A stretch of 64,000 bases of DNA from Snodgrassella alvi (GTDB lineage: Bacteria; Pseudomonadota; Gammaproteobacteria; Burkholderiales; Neisseriaceae), in contig NZ_MDVC01000113.1 of NCBI RefSeq assembly GCF_002777425.1, positions 1-64,000 of the forward strand. Direction: 5' to 3'. Of the stretch, positions 39,302-49,894 are shown piece by piece. The first letter of the stretch is position 1. Every line of letters begins with the position of its first letter. The notes below the pieces were generated by a model that was given only the letters and a program-made list of their open reading frames with translations, did no database searches and had not been told where the DNA came from. The position numbers were made by a program, and so were the translations under genes.

Positions 39302-42300
39302 TTAGCTGGTGTAGTCAGTTTTAACCTCTCTCCATGACAAACGCTTGAATCTGATCGGGCATCTAGGCACATGAGGAATCGAAATCTTATTGCCCTCTGT
39401 GTCAATACCTTCCACTGATGCTCGAGTGCATGCTTTCGGTGGTTTGTCCTTCTCCTCTAATTCAGACTGTATTCCATCACGACTTAATTCATATGGATTG
39501 ACACCAGTACCTATTACGCTAGAACCATCAGATATTGTGGTACTATATAGCCCCTCAATAGTCAGTACTGCACCAAACGGGATATCCGAGAAAGCAAAAT
39601 GCGGATCCTTATCTTTCAGTCTCGCGCCCGTTTTAATATTGTACTGTATTACACTACTGTAAACTTTACTTTCCTGTTTACGTTCAGTTGTGTCACATGG
39701 ATCAACCAATTCATCATCTTTTTTGACTTCATATTTTCGGGAAAAAACAACCCCTGCATAGGCAATAGTAATAGGTTTGGTAACCACGCGCTCACCTGTA
39801 CCGCTTTCCAAGTTGAAATACCAGCCTTTATGAACCCTTGGATTAAATTCGTTTTCTGAAAGTCGACGATAGCCACCACTGGCGGTTAATTCCTGTTTCA
39901 GTAGGGTACCTTTTGAAATCTCGGCTGGTTTTGTGTTAGTCAGGTCGTCATAGATACCATATACAGTCTGTTGCTCTTTACTTGTTAAATCAGATTGATA
40001 AATATCACTGCCGGTACCGAAAGTAATAATAACATCCCAATTGCTCAAAGGATTGTTATTATTTGAATTATTATTCTGTGTCTTTTCAACCATTGTGACA
40101 CCTGGTGCCGAAGTGATAGGTGCACCGGCAGAAAATATTTTGTGTACAGTCCATTTATCAGGATCAGGTGATCTCAGGTCAAAACGATATAAGTTACCAC
40201 CATAATCGCCGGCATAAGCCACATCTGCAACACCATCGCCATTAATATCAATTACTGTCGGGCCAGAAAGTCCACCAGTATGGGTATTTGATTTGTCTGC
40301 TTCTTCTGATTCGTCGTTATCAGATGAATTCAGCTCTGGCACCAAAGCAAGCTTGGCAATCAGATCACCTTTGCTGAAGCCAATTTTTCTGTAGCCATCA
40401 GTACCGACATCCACACCAAGAATATCATAGATATAAAGCGCGGACTCTGAAGACTGGGAACCCGCACCATCACTAGCCAGCGTAGAAGAATAATTATAGC
40501 CATTACCGATAAACGCAGCTTCACGGATATGGTTTGCTACAGAAGTAGCGGATGCGCCGTCCTCTTCATTTACTCGTAGCCTTGCTATGGCCGGTGTACC
40601 CACGGTAAATCCAAAGTAATTGTTTTGTCCGGTAGGCGTCTGGAATAGGGGTACATCGTGATACCACCCGGAACTGCTCATATTATCTACAGCAATTGGC
40701 TGGCGGGAAACCAGATCATTGCCGCCGATATTGATTGCAAATGCGCCGCGTCCGGCCTGCCCCATTGTTGATAGCATAAATGTCTGTTGCGGACGGAGTT
40801 TTCCATTTTTATCATTACTCCGTTCAGTTTGCTGTACCATCATTCCTCCATTCAGGAGGAAGCGATGTGGATGCTCACTGTTTTTACCATAGTTATTATC
40901 GGTAAGGTACTTATAATAATGGGCAACCAAGTCAGAACCATCATTGCTTTGGCGCTCAATCCCCATAGGCATGAAGTTAAATTTTAAATCGTAAAAATGA
41001 GTTTTATCATTGGTAGCGCGGAAAACATATACCATGCCATCATTGGCAGAAGTAATCATGTATTTCTGAAGGTCACTTCCCTCATCCTTATTACCCGCGG
41101 TGATAATCGGATTATCAATGATGTCGCCCATATTTCGGGTTTCACCAAATCCGGGCATGGGTGAGGTGCCACGTTGACGGTAGTCAAGCACAAAATCATC
41201 GTTTTTGATGGCGTCATCCGGTTTGGCACGGCTAAGCCAGGTTAGTAACCCATTTACCCATTCTGACTGGTTTTTGCCATTATTACTTATCTTAAATGTA
41301 TCATTATTTAAGCCTGCCAGACTTCCTGAATACAAATAGGTTTTGGTACCATCATGCAATAATAGCTGGCGGTTATTAAATGATGGTTCGGCGCATTTGT
41401 TATTGGTTGTATCATCAGTTTTATCTTCTATTGGGCGAATACAGAGTTTAGTACTCCACGAGCCAGATTCAATCATGGCTGTAATTGATAAGTTGCTCTG
41501 CTCGGAGCGGGATACGGCCACTGTTGGCGCAGTAGCAGTAGTATTTGTTGTAGAGGTTTCGGCGGATCCTTTAATTGATTCGAAGATTTTGTTAAAGGCA
41601 TCCTTAATTTCTTGTTGAGAGTTGGTGTTAAAGAAATGACCGGCACTTGGCTGAGCTCCGTTTTTCAGATATGGAATAGCTCCTTTACCTAATTCGCTGT
41701 CTTTCTGGCCTAAACCCGCCCCAATAGTAAATGTTTCGGCCGTTTGCTCGAACGGCTTGCCGCCATTCAGGGGATTAGGAGCATCCCATGCTTTCCTTGC
41801 CTTATCGGTAGGGCGTTTTGGAACATTATTAATGCTGCTAGCATCATCGTTGTAATAATTTCCATCGTAAATATAAGACCCGAAACTTTTTTCATTTAAT
41901 GTTTTGGTGTAGTACTGCAGACGGTAGGGCATATATTTATTATCTTTCTTAAAGAAAGTTTCCCTTACATCTTTATTTCTCATTTTTTCATCAAAATCAA
42001 AATAGCCATCATCAGGTGCTTTGGCATAATAATATTTTTTAGCTTCACCATCAGAAAGCAAAATGATATAAGATTTCTGACAGCGATATTGTAATTTATT
42101 CATTACTAAATTTCTGGCCAAAGTCGGAAATTGTCGTGTAGTTGGTGTAGTGCCATGAGTTGGCATATTTTCGATGAGATTAGTCAAAGTACGATATTCT
42201 GTAGGATTCGAAGTATCATAAAAAGTATTATAACGTGGATCAACACCACCACTATGTAGTGGGTGGAAAGCAAAATACATATTATCATGGTAGTTTGCGA

Positions 42301-42748
42301 CAATATTCAGCAAAACATCTTTTACCCCATCAATTTTTCGGTATGGTCGGCAATAATAACGAATATCATTGGTATTAGCTGGTTTTCCTTCGTACCCATA
42401 CTGATATTCACTCCATGGAGACCAAGCTACGGTTTTTCCCTTTGCATTTTTTCTTATTGATTTACGGTGTTTGCACTTGTATGTTATTTGTCCTGCTTTA
42501 ATTTTTTCCCTCATACTGGCTGAATCGTCGATGAAGAGGGTAACATTGGGTTTAACACTATAAGCTTTAGTAATTGTAGATGAGTTTTGCAAATGCAGAG
42601 GAATATCGGCAAATATATTGGCTTGTGCCAATGCCGGCAAGGCTGGAGAAGTAGTCAGCGCAGCAATAACTGCGGAAAACAGTATTTTCTGTCTTTTGAA
42701 AAATTTGTCTTTTTTGTTATTTTTTGTAAATTTATATTTGCGGCGCAT
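39302..42748 (-). CDS. pilC: PilC/PilY1-family type IV pilus tip adhesin and assembly protein (copy 1)
   Basis: PilC proteins sit at or near the type IV pilus tip, oppose pilus retraction and mediate adhesion. The 1148-residue protein has a long signal peptide (cut after about PALAQA, residues 36-43). Next is a von Willebrand A-like domain with MIDAS motif DDSASM (D74-x-S76-x-S78) and SYIILLSDGEA. The C-terminal half is the PilY1 beta-propeller, with an EF-hand-like calcium loop DINGDGVADVAYAGDYGGNLYRFD. The ribosome site GGAGAG is good. It is the transcriptionally downstream copy of a pair with the gene at 43361. No poly-G phase-variation tract is present. Confidence 0.92.
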   Translation of the reverse strand: MRRKYKFTKNNKKDKFFKRQKILFSAVIAALTTSPALPALAQANIFADIPLHLQNSSTITKAYSVKPNVTLFIDDSASMREKIKAGQITYKCKHRKSIRKNAKGKTVAWSPWSEYQYGYEGKPANTNDIRYYCRPYRKIDGVKDVLLNIVANYHDNMYFAFHPLHSGGVDPRYNTFYDTSNPTEYRTLTNLIENMPTHGTTPTTRQFPTLARNLVMNKLQYRCQKSYIILLSDGEAKKYYYAKAPDDGYFDFDEKMRNKDVRETFFKKDNKYMPYRLQYYTKTLNEKSFGSYIYDGNYYNDDASSINNVPKRPTDKARKAWDAPNPLNGGKPFEQTAETFTIGAGLGQKDSELGKGAIPYLKNGAQPSAGHFFNTNSQQEIKDAFNKIFESIKGSAETSTTNTTATAPTVAVSRSEQSNLSITAMIESGSWSTKLCIRPIEDKTDDTTNNKCAEPSFNNRQLLLHDGTKTYLYSGSLAGLNNDTFKISNNGKNQSEWVNGLLTWLSRAKPDDAIKNDDFVLDYRQRGTSPMPGFGETRNMGDIIDNPIITAGNKDEGSDLQKYMITSANDGMVYVFRATNDKTHFYDLKFNFMPMGIERQSNDGSDLVAHYYKYLTDNNYGKNSEHPHRFLLNGGMMVQQTERSNDKNGKLRPQQTFMLSTMGQAGRGAFAINIGGNDLVSRQPIAVDNMSSSGWYHDVPLFQTPTGQNNYFGFTVGTPAIARLRVNEEDGASATSVANHIREAAFIGNGYNYSSTLASDGAGSQSSESALYIYDILGVDVGTDGYRKIGFSKGDLIAKLALVPELNSSDNDESEEADKSNTHTGGLSGPTVIDINGDGVADVAYAGDYGGNLYRFDLRSPDPDKWTVHKIFSAGAPITSAPGVTMVEKTQNNNSNNNNPLSNWDVIITFGTGSDIYQSDLTSKEQQTVYGIYDDLTNTKPAEISKGTLLKQELTASGGYRRLSENEFNPRVHKGWYFNLESGTGERVVTKPITIAYAGVVFSRKYEVKKDDELVDPCDTTERKQESKVYSSVIQYNIKTGARLKDKDPHFAFSDIPFGAVLTIEGLYSTTISDGSSVIGTGVNPYELSRDGIQSELEEKDKPPKACTRASVEGIDTEGNKISIPHVPRCPIRFKRLSWREVKTDYTS

Positions 42749-42789
42749 GTTAGTTACTCTCCACTTGCATGTCAGTTACTCTTCACTTT
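42746..42789 (-). repeat. Tandem 22-bp duplication at the pilC copy 1 start
   Basis: Two adjacent 22-bp units (42746-42767 and 42768-42789), 19 of 22 bases identical, each containing a GAGAG/AAGAG ribosome site and an ATG on the minus strand. The upstream ATG opens a six-codon frame (MQVESN) whose stop lies just before the real start. Confidence 0.75.
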
Positions 42790-43317
42790 AAGTGTAACAA
42801 CAGTATTGGTTTATATAAAATGCATACAACCTTTAAATGTTCTTTTTTATTATTACTCCTAAATTTATATTTATTCAAATAAAAAATTAAGCTTTTATTG
42901 TAAAATTTAGTTTACCCGAATGAGTTATTATGTGCAATAAATTTATTTTGCATTTAATGGTTAAAACTATAAATTACTTATGTAATAAATTTAATTTAAG
43001 ATTAATCTGTTGTAAATAATCTGTTTGTTATAATATATCTTTTAAAATAATGAAATTATAAAGTATTTTTCAATAGCATATATATGACAATTGCTATTAA
43101 ATAAATAATTGTTTATTTATTAAATTATAATGTTTGATTGAAAAATTTTTAAAGATTTTAATTAACTTACCATAAAAATATTATCTAAATCAATTATTGT
43201 TTTAGTTATAGTGTTGCATATTTGTAAAAAATATTTCTTTTAAATTCATCATCTGAATTATCGCAAAATTAGTGATTTTCAGATAATTCTGGTTTTGCAG
43301 AATAAAAAACCAAATAT
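42790..43317. other. AT-rich spacer between the two intact pilC genes
   Basis: About 530 bases of very AT-rich sequence with no gene. It should carry the promoter of pilC copy 1; I could not choose one among many AT-rich candidates. Confidence 0.5.
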
Positions 43318-43343
43318 AAAACGGCTAGTATTAACTAGCCGTT
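43318..43343 (-). terminator. Hairpin after pilC copy 2
   Basis: Ten-bp stem AACGGCTAGT / ACTAGCCGTT with ATTA loop, identical in core to the hairpin after ribA/pilC copy 1. The minus-strand tail is TTTATATTTGG, a weak T run. Confidence 0.65.
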
Positions 43344-43360
43344 GAGTTCATGAATTAGAT

Positions 43361-46300
43361 TTAGCCAGTATAGCCTGTTTTAATTTCCCGCCATGATAAA
43401 CGCTTGAATCTGATTGGACATTTAGGTACATTAACTGTAATCACATTACCCTCTGTATCAACACCTTCTACTGGTGCTCGAGTGCATTCTTCTGATGGGA
43501 GAGCGCGTCTTCCTAATGGAAGCTGTGTCCTACTTTCGCCCACATCGTTAGGATTGGCGCCCGGTACAGTGAAATTATATAGTCCTTTAATGGTTTTCAC
43601 TGCACCAATCGGAAGCTTTGAGTCCAACTTAAAATGCGGATCAGATTTTTTCAGTCTTGCGCCTGTTTTAATATTGTACTGTATTACACTACTGTAAACT
43701 TCGTTTTCCTCTTTGCGTTCAGTTTCCTGGCAAGGATCGGGCAATTTGTCATCTTTTAAGGTTTTATATTTTCGGGAAAAGACAACGCCGCCATAGGTAA
43801 TCGTAACAGGTTTGGTTACCACACGTTCACCTGTACCGCTTTCCAGATTAAAATACCAGCCCCGGTTAACCTTGGGGTTAAACGGTTTTTCCGAAAGTTG
43901 CCGATAGCCACCACTAGTAGTTAATTCCTGTTGCAGCAGAGTGCCCTTTGAAATCTCGGTTGGCTTTTTGATAGTCAGGTCGTCATAGATACCATATACG
44001 GTCTGTTGATCTTTATTTGATAAATCAGACTGATAAATATCACTACCGGTGCCAAAAGTAATAATGGCCGTCAGATTATTCTGACTATTATTATTGTTGT
44101 TTGAGTTATCATCTTTTGGATTATTAACCAGAATGACACCCGGTGCCGAAGTGATAGGTGCACCGGCAGAAAATATTTTGTGCACAGTCCATTGGGCAGG
44201 ATCAGGCGATCTCAGGTCAAAACGGTATAGGTTACCACTATAATCTGCCGCATAAACTATATCTGCGATATCATCACCATCTATATCAATTACTGTCGGG
44301 CCGGAAAGGCCTCCAGTAGATTCATCAGAATCAGGATCCTGATTAGGATTCACCTCCGGTGCCAGCTTGGCAATCAGTTCACCTTTTTTGAAGCCAGTTT
44401 TTCTATAGCCATCCGTACCGACATCCACGCCAAGAATATCGTAAATATAAAGTGCAGATTCTGAGGAGGGTAAACCCGCATTATTGCTTGCCAGCGTAGA
44501 AGAATAATTATAGCCATTACTGATAAACGCAGCTTCACGGATGTGGTTCGCTACAGAAGTAGCAGATGCGTTGGGATCTTCGTTTACACGCAGCCTTGCT
44601 ATGGCTGGTGCACCCACAGTAAATCCGAAGTAATTGTTTTGTCCAGTGGGTGTCTGGAATAGGGACACGTCATGATACCAGCCAGAGCTGCCCATATTAT
44701 CTACAGCAATTGTCCGGCGGGAAAGCAGATCATTGCCTCCGATATTAATTGCAAACGCACCACGTCCGGCCTGTCCCATTGTTGACACCATAAATGTTTG
44801 TTGAGGACGGGGAATGCCATTTTTATCGTTGCTCTGTTCAGTCTGCTGTACCACCATGCCCCCGTTCAGCAGGAAGCGATGCGGATGCCGGCTGTTTTTA
44901 CCATAATCTTTATTGGTAAGATCTTTATAATAATGGGCAACCAGATCAGAGCCATCGTTGCTTTGGCGTTCAATACCCATAGGCATGAAGTTAAATTTCA
45001 AATCGTAAGGATGCTGTGTGTTGTTAGTAGCACGGAAAACATACACCATACCATCATTGGCTGAGGTAACCATGTATTTTTGCAAGCCGCTACCCTCATC
45101 ATGATTACCTGCGGTGATGATTGGATTATCAATGATGTCGCCGATATTTCTTCTGGATTCATCAAATTTTCCTTCGGCTAAAATGGTACGATTACGGTAG
45201 TCGAGCACAAAGTTATCGGTTTTGATGGCATTGTCAGGTTTGGAGCGGCTAAACCAGGCCAATAAACCATTTACCCATTCCGACTGATTTTTACCATTAT
45301 TGCCTATCTTAAATGTATCATTGTTCAAACCGGTCAGACTACCTGAGTACAAATAGGTATGGGTGCCATCGTTTAATAATAGCTGGCGGTTATTAAATGA
45401 TGGCTGCGCGCTGCATGCGTTATTGGTTTTATCTTTTATTTCGCGAATACAGATTTTACTACTCCATGAGCCAGATTCAACCATGGCTGTAATTGATATC
45501 TTGCCCCGTTCGAATTGGGATATGGCCACAGTTGGTGCAGTCGCAGTAGTGGTGGTGGTGTTAGTTTCGGACTCGCCTTTAATTGATTTAAAGATTTCTT
45601 CAAAAGCACCCACAATTTCTTTTTGGGAATTGGCATTAAAGAAATTACCGGATGGCATGGCTCCGTTTTCCAGATATGGGATAGCAATCTGTCCTTTTGC
45701 ATTGGTTTTCTGACCTAAACCCACGCCAATAGTAAACGTTTCAGCTGTTTGGGTGAAAGGCCGGTTGCCATTCAGGGGGTCAGGAGAATTCCACGCTTTA
45801 CCCGCATTATCGGTAGTGCGTTTGTGAATATCGGTATGAATATTACTACCATCAGAGAAATAAAATTTATTGTCGTAAATATAAGGCCCGAAACTTTTTT
45901 CTTTTAATATTTTGGTGTAATGTTCCAGACGATGGGGCTTGTGTTCAGTCCGATAATTGCCGCCACGAGTAAAGAAGTCTTTTCTTTCCTGAGTTGTTTT
46001 CCATTTTTGATCAAAATAGCCATCCATTATGGTATCTGATCTGGCAACGGTGTTATCAGCCTCACCGTCTGAAAGCAGAACAATATATGATTTCTGACAG
46101 CGATACTGTAATTTGTTCATCACCAGGTTTCTGGCTACAACTGCGATTTGTTCTGTAGTTGGTGTTCCGCCACCAGTTACAAGATCTTTGATGTGTGTAG
46201 TCAATTCATCGTATTGTGCAGGATCTGAAGTATCATAAAAGGTATTATAGCGGTCATTGGTACCAAGTAGGGGACGGAAGGCAAAATACATATCATTACG

Positions 46301-46732
46301 GTATTTGGCCAAAATATTCAGCAAAACATCTTTTACTCCATCGATTTTTTTGAATTGCCGACATCTATATTGAATATCATTGGTGTTGGCAGGTGTTTCC
46401 TGAAATCCATACTGATATTCACTCCATGGAGACCATGCTGAGGTTGTTCCCTGCGCATTCTTTCTTATGGATGTACGGCTTCGACATTTAATTGAATCCC
46501 CCTGGAGTTTTTCATTCATACTGGCTGAGGAATCAATTAATAAGGTAATATTAGGTTTAATACTATAAGTAGTAGTAACCGTAGATGAGTTTTGCAAATG
46601 TAGTGGGATGTCGGCAAATATATTAGCTTCTGCCAGTGCCTGGGTACTTAATGCTCCTGCTACTGCAACAAATAGAAATTTTTTCCCTTTTCGAAATCTG
46701 CTTTTTTTATTGTTTATATTTAAAGTGCTCAT
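43361..46732 (-). CDS. pilC: PilC/PilY1-family type IV pilus tip adhesin and assembly protein (copy 2)
   Basis: An 1123-residue paralogue of the copy at 39302, near-identical over long central stretches and diverged in the N-terminal adhesin half and the last 150 residues. It has a signal peptide (cut near STQALAEA), the MIDAS motif IDSSASM (D67-x-S69-x-S71) and SYIVLLSDGEA. The calcium loop DIDGDDIADIVYAADYSGNLYRFD and the conserved C-terminal KCPIRFKRLSWREIKTGYTG are also present. Both copies look functional. Neisseria species also often carry two pilC genes, but at separate loci; here they are adjacent. Confidence 0.92.
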   Translation of the reverse strand: MSTLNINNKKSRFRKGKKFLFVAVAGALSTQALAEANIFADIPLHLQNSSTVTTTYSIKPNITLLIDSSASMNEKLQGDSIKCRSRTSIRKNAQGTTSAWSPWSEYQYGFQETPANTNDIQYRCRQFKKIDGVKDVLLNILAKYRNDMYFAFRPLLGTNDRYNTFYDTSDPAQYDELTTHIKDLVTGGGTPTTEQIAVVARNLVMNKLQYRCQKSYIVLLSDGEADNTVARSDTIMDGYFDQKWKTTQERKDFFTRGGNYRTEHKPHRLEHYTKILKEKSFGPYIYDNKFYFSDGSNIHTDIHKRTTDNAGKAWNSPDPLNGNRPFTQTAETFTIGVGLGQKTNAKGQIAIPYLENGAMPSGNFFNANSQKEIVGAFEEIFKSIKGESETNTTTTTATAPTVAISQFERGKISITAMVESGSWSSKICIREIKDKTNNACSAQPSFNNRQLLLNDGTHTYLYSGSLTGLNNDTFKIGNNGKNQSEWVNGLLAWFSRSKPDNAIKTDNFVLDYRNRTILAEGKFDESRRNIGDIIDNPIITAGNHDEGSGLQKYMVTSANDGMVYVFRATNNTQHPYDLKFNFMPMGIERQSNDGSDLVAHYYKDLTNKDYGKNSRHPHRFLLNGGMVVQQTEQSNDKNGIPRPQQTFMVSTMGQAGRGAFAINIGGNDLLSRRTIAVDNMGSSGWYHDVSLFQTPTGQNNYFGFTVGAPAIARLRVNEDPNASATSVANHIREAAFISNGYNYSSTLASNNAGLPSSESALYIYDILGVDVGTDGYRKTGFKKGELIAKLAPEVNPNQDPDSDESTGGLSGPTVIDIDGDDIADIVYAADYSGNLYRFDLRSPDPAQWTVHKIFSAGAPITSAPGVILVNNPKDDNSNNNNNSQNNLTAIITFGTGSDIYQSDLSNKDQQTVYGIYDDLTIKKPTEISKGTLLQQELTTSGGYRQLSEKPFNPKVNRGWYFNLESGTGERVVTKPVTITYGGVVFSRKYKTLKDDKLPDPCQETERKEENEVYSSVIQYNIKTGARLKKSDPHFKLDSKLPIGAVKTIKGLYNFTVPGANPNDVGESRTQLPLGRRALPSEECTRAPVEGVDTEGNVITVNVPKCPIRFKRLSWREIKTGYTG

Positions 46733-47237
46733 AGTTAATTACTTTCCAGCATAGGTAAATATGGCAAATTGATTAAAATAATATGCTATTAATGTGTTAT
46801 ACATAAATTATCATGATTATATACTATTTTATATATGTTAAATAAGATGTTATCTTGTTTTGAATAATGATAATTTAAAATTATGTAATGGTAATTTATG
46901 TTTTATTTATATTTCTCTTTAAATGAACAATAGCTTCAATCTAGAATTAAATACATGTATTTATTATTAATTATAGCCAAAATGGAAGAAGTTTAATGTA
47001 TTTAAAATACAAAATTGTATTTATAAAAAACCATACATTTATAAATTTATGTAATATATGAAAATAATTTATTTAACATAATGATTTTTCGATTAAATTA
47101 TTCTTTTGTTCTTTTTAATATATTGTTTTTTTATAAAATTATAATTATTGAGATAAAGGCGGGTAGATTAATTTTTGGTTATATGTAAATTAATGAAAAC
47201 GAATGGCTGGTTAGTCTCAGCCAATTTGTTTATTAGT
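46733..47237. other. AT-rich spacer upstream of pilC copy 2
   Basis: About 500 bases, extremely AT-rich, no gene. It should hold the copy 2 promoter. An imperfect hairpin TGGCTG / CAGCCA at about 47208-47227 may be the degraded terminator of the pilC pseudogene. Confidence 0.5.
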
Positions 47238-49530
47238 TAATTTTAATAATCTGTTTTAATTTTTCATGAGGAGCGAGCGTTAAATCTGATGGGGCAGTGT
47301 GACACACGAACGGTTGTTTTTTCTTTATCAGTAGCAGTAATAACAAATATGATGAAGATGTACTCTCCAGAATTGTTTGTAATTTGAAGAACTAGCCTCG
47401 ATGCTTAAAGGAATTAAACGGTTTATTGTTTAGCTGGCGGTAGTGGCTGTTTTAGGTAACAACTTTTGTAAAAGGCTTCCTTTGCTAATTTAAATCATTA
47501 TCGATTGCGCATACGGTTTGCCGTCTTTATTTTCAGATCAGTCTGATAGATAGCGCTGCTAATAGCAAAAGTGACTATTGCAGTTGGGTATAAGCTTTAG
47601 TTATGAAGAACGCTGCTAATATTAGAACTTGCTATGCCTTTTGTCAGAAGTGCATCTGGCACTGCTGTAGTTGATGCATCAAGGATAAAAATTTTATGCA
47701 CTTTCCAATTCTCAGAATTTGATACATGCAAACCAAAGTAGTACAGATTAATCATGTAATTGCTGGCATATACGATATTGGTTATGCCATTACTATTTAT
47801 CGCAATCACTATAGGGTTAAAGGTTGGCAGTGCTATTTGGTGCAATCAGTTTGGTAATCGGTTCATCTTTTTGCGTTTTGCTACGGATATAGATTGTGGT
47901 GCCTACGTCTATGCCGGGAATATCATAAAAATACAATGCAGATTCTGGCGATGGTCTGGTGGTAATATGCTGTGCCAGTGAAAGGAAACAGTAATAGCCA
48001 ATACTGATAAATGCAGTCTGACGAATATAATCAGTTATTGATGTATCTGAGACGCCGGCATTGAAGTTAACTTGTACACGGGCAATGGCAGGAATGCCGA
48101 TGGTGTTGCCAAGCTGATTATTTTTACTGCTAAGTGTCTAAAATAAGAAGACATTCTCATACTAACTCTACAACTGCATTGTTTTCAGCCGCTACGGTTC
48201 TGTCAGTAATGACATTATATCCACTGGTATTCCTGGCAAATGCACCATCTCTGGCCTGTACGAGTGTGGGAAGCATAAATATCTGTTGCGGAAAGTTATT
48301 GCTGTCTTCAGTTTGCTATATGTTTATGCTGCTATGTAGCAGGAGGAGGTGAGGGTAGAGTTATTGGTGCCATAATTTTTACAGGTTAAAGTTCTATGGT
48401 AGTGAAGGCGACCAAATTGGAACCATCATTACTTTGTCTTGCGATGGCTATGGGTATGTAATTAAATTTAAAATCATAGAGATAATTGGTATTGTTGCTG
48501 GAGCGGAAAACGAAAACCATGTCAGCATTGGCTGATGCAATCAGGTATTGCTGGCGATAGTTTTCGATATTGCCGGCAGTGAGAATGGTATTGTTGATAA
48601 TGTCTTCCTGATTGTGGATATTGCCAAAATCTTTCAGCAGATTCGAGGATAAGAGTATTTTTCAGGACTGTGCCATCGATATGTAAACGGTTTAGCCAGA
48701 CAAGCAATTGTTGTTTCTGATTTTGAACGTGTCGCTATTAAAGCTGCGGAGGTTCTCATTGTACAGGCAGGCATTTTTACTTTCATTGAGTAACAGTAGT
48801 CGGTTATTGTGGGAAGGCAGCATCTGGTAAGAGTAATTGCTATTAATTTTATCTATAGTAAATGCAAATCTGGCTACTTCCATAAACCGGTTTCTATTTG
48901 GCGATAATTGACAAATTACCTATGCTGGTATTGGAAATGGCTATGGCTGTAGTTTGAATGGCTGTTATGGTTATTTTACCTTTGATGGTTTTAAATATTT
49001 TGCCAAAGGTACGGATGATTTCATTGCGGGGATTGGCATTGACAAACAATCTTTGGAGTCGTTTTTTTCATTGTATGCACTGTTTGATATTGCTCCAATT
49101 TGCAGATGGGGGATAGCTATGTTTGTTTTATCGGTATTGCGCTGGCCTAAGTTCAAGCCAATAATGAATGTTTGCGCAGTTTGGCTAAAGCGTTTACCGG
49201 TTAGCGGATAAATTGCATTCCATGGCTGGCCTGAATTATCAGTATTTGTTCTGTCTGCTGAGGCATTAATAGATTTGCCGGTTGAGTTGTAAGAATCTTT
49301 GATAGATGTAGTCACCAAGGTTGAAGTGGTTAAGGCTGTCTGTGTAGTATTTCAGACGCAATGGTTGTTAGCATTGTGATTATGCGCAATGAAGTTCAGT
49401 TGAAATTTGTTACTCAGGGAGTCGCAATCACAATAGACATCATGGCGTGAATCTTTGCTATTAGTGTAGCTTTGTTGAATATGGAAATAGGTGTTATCAG
49501 TTTCACTATCATCTTGTAATTTTGATTTCT
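47238..49530 (-). pseudogene. Decayed third pilC copy
   Basis: Fragments of PilC recur in the right order in all three minus-strand frames. At the 3' end about 47250-47320 resembles the last codons of the intact copies. At 47597-47845, NSNGITNIVYASNYMINLYYFGL matches the calcium-loop block, with the calcium ligands lost. At 48692-48883, NNRLLLLNESKNACLYNENL matches NNRQLLLHDGTKTYLYSGSL. At 48971-49318, FSQTAQTFIIGLNLGQRN matches FTQTAETFTIGVGLGQK. At about 49490-49530 the DNA matches the LLSDGEA region. Everything before that (signal peptide, MIDAS) is missing, and the C-terminal part is shortened. Many stops and frameshifts make it non-functional. Confidence 0.85.
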
Positions 49531-49739
49531 ATTTTAAGATATTAATTGTGATGTAAGTTAATTGTATTGTTAATGTTGATGTGCTTGTGAATTTCAGGTG
49601 AAAGGTGTGTATCTGCTGGTAAAGTGTATCTGATCATATGGTTTGCCTATAGTCTATAAAAATTGATTACTGGTTATGGTGAAATTTATTTTTAAAAACA
49701 GTAAATTGTAAAATAAGTGCGCTCTGTTGAAAAAAAGGC

Positions 49740-49769
49740 TTGCTGTGTTGCTTACTCTATGATTAAATA
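49740..49769 (+). promoter_or_regulatory. Probable promoter of the tRNA cluster
   Basis: TTGCTG, 17 bases, TTAAAT, followed by a GC-rich discriminator (GCGCC), a form typical of stringently controlled stable-RNA promoters. It lies just upstream of the first tRNA-Val. Confidence 0.5.
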
Positions 49770-49786
49770 CGCGCCTCAACAGCACA

Positions 49787-49862
49787 GGGTGATTAGCTCA
49801 GTTGGTAGAGCGTCTGCCTTACAAGCAGAATGTCGGCGGTTCGACTCCGTCATCACCCACCA
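49787..49862 (+). tRNA. tRNA-Val (TAC), copy 1
   Basis: Acceptor GGGTGAT / ATCACCC with encoded CCA; anticodon loop CTTACAA gives TAC, valine. 76 bases. Identical to two further copies downstream. Confidence 0.95.
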
Positions 49863-49870
49863 GTTTACTG

Positions 49871-49889
49871 TTTTATGCATCGCATAAAA
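49871..49889 (+). other. Hairpin between tRNA-Val and tRNA-Asp, copy 1
   Basis: Perfect 8-bp stem TTTTATGC / GCATAAAA with a 3-base loop ATC. No T tract follows, so it is more likely an RNA-processing or spacer structure than a terminator. Confidence 0.5.
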
Positions 49890-49894
49890 TATGC

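Noticed and set aside
39302-46732. Poly-G phase variation in the pilC genes as in Neisseria
   Set aside because: No poly-G run is present in either signal-peptide region; only A6-A7 runs occur, which are ordinary here.
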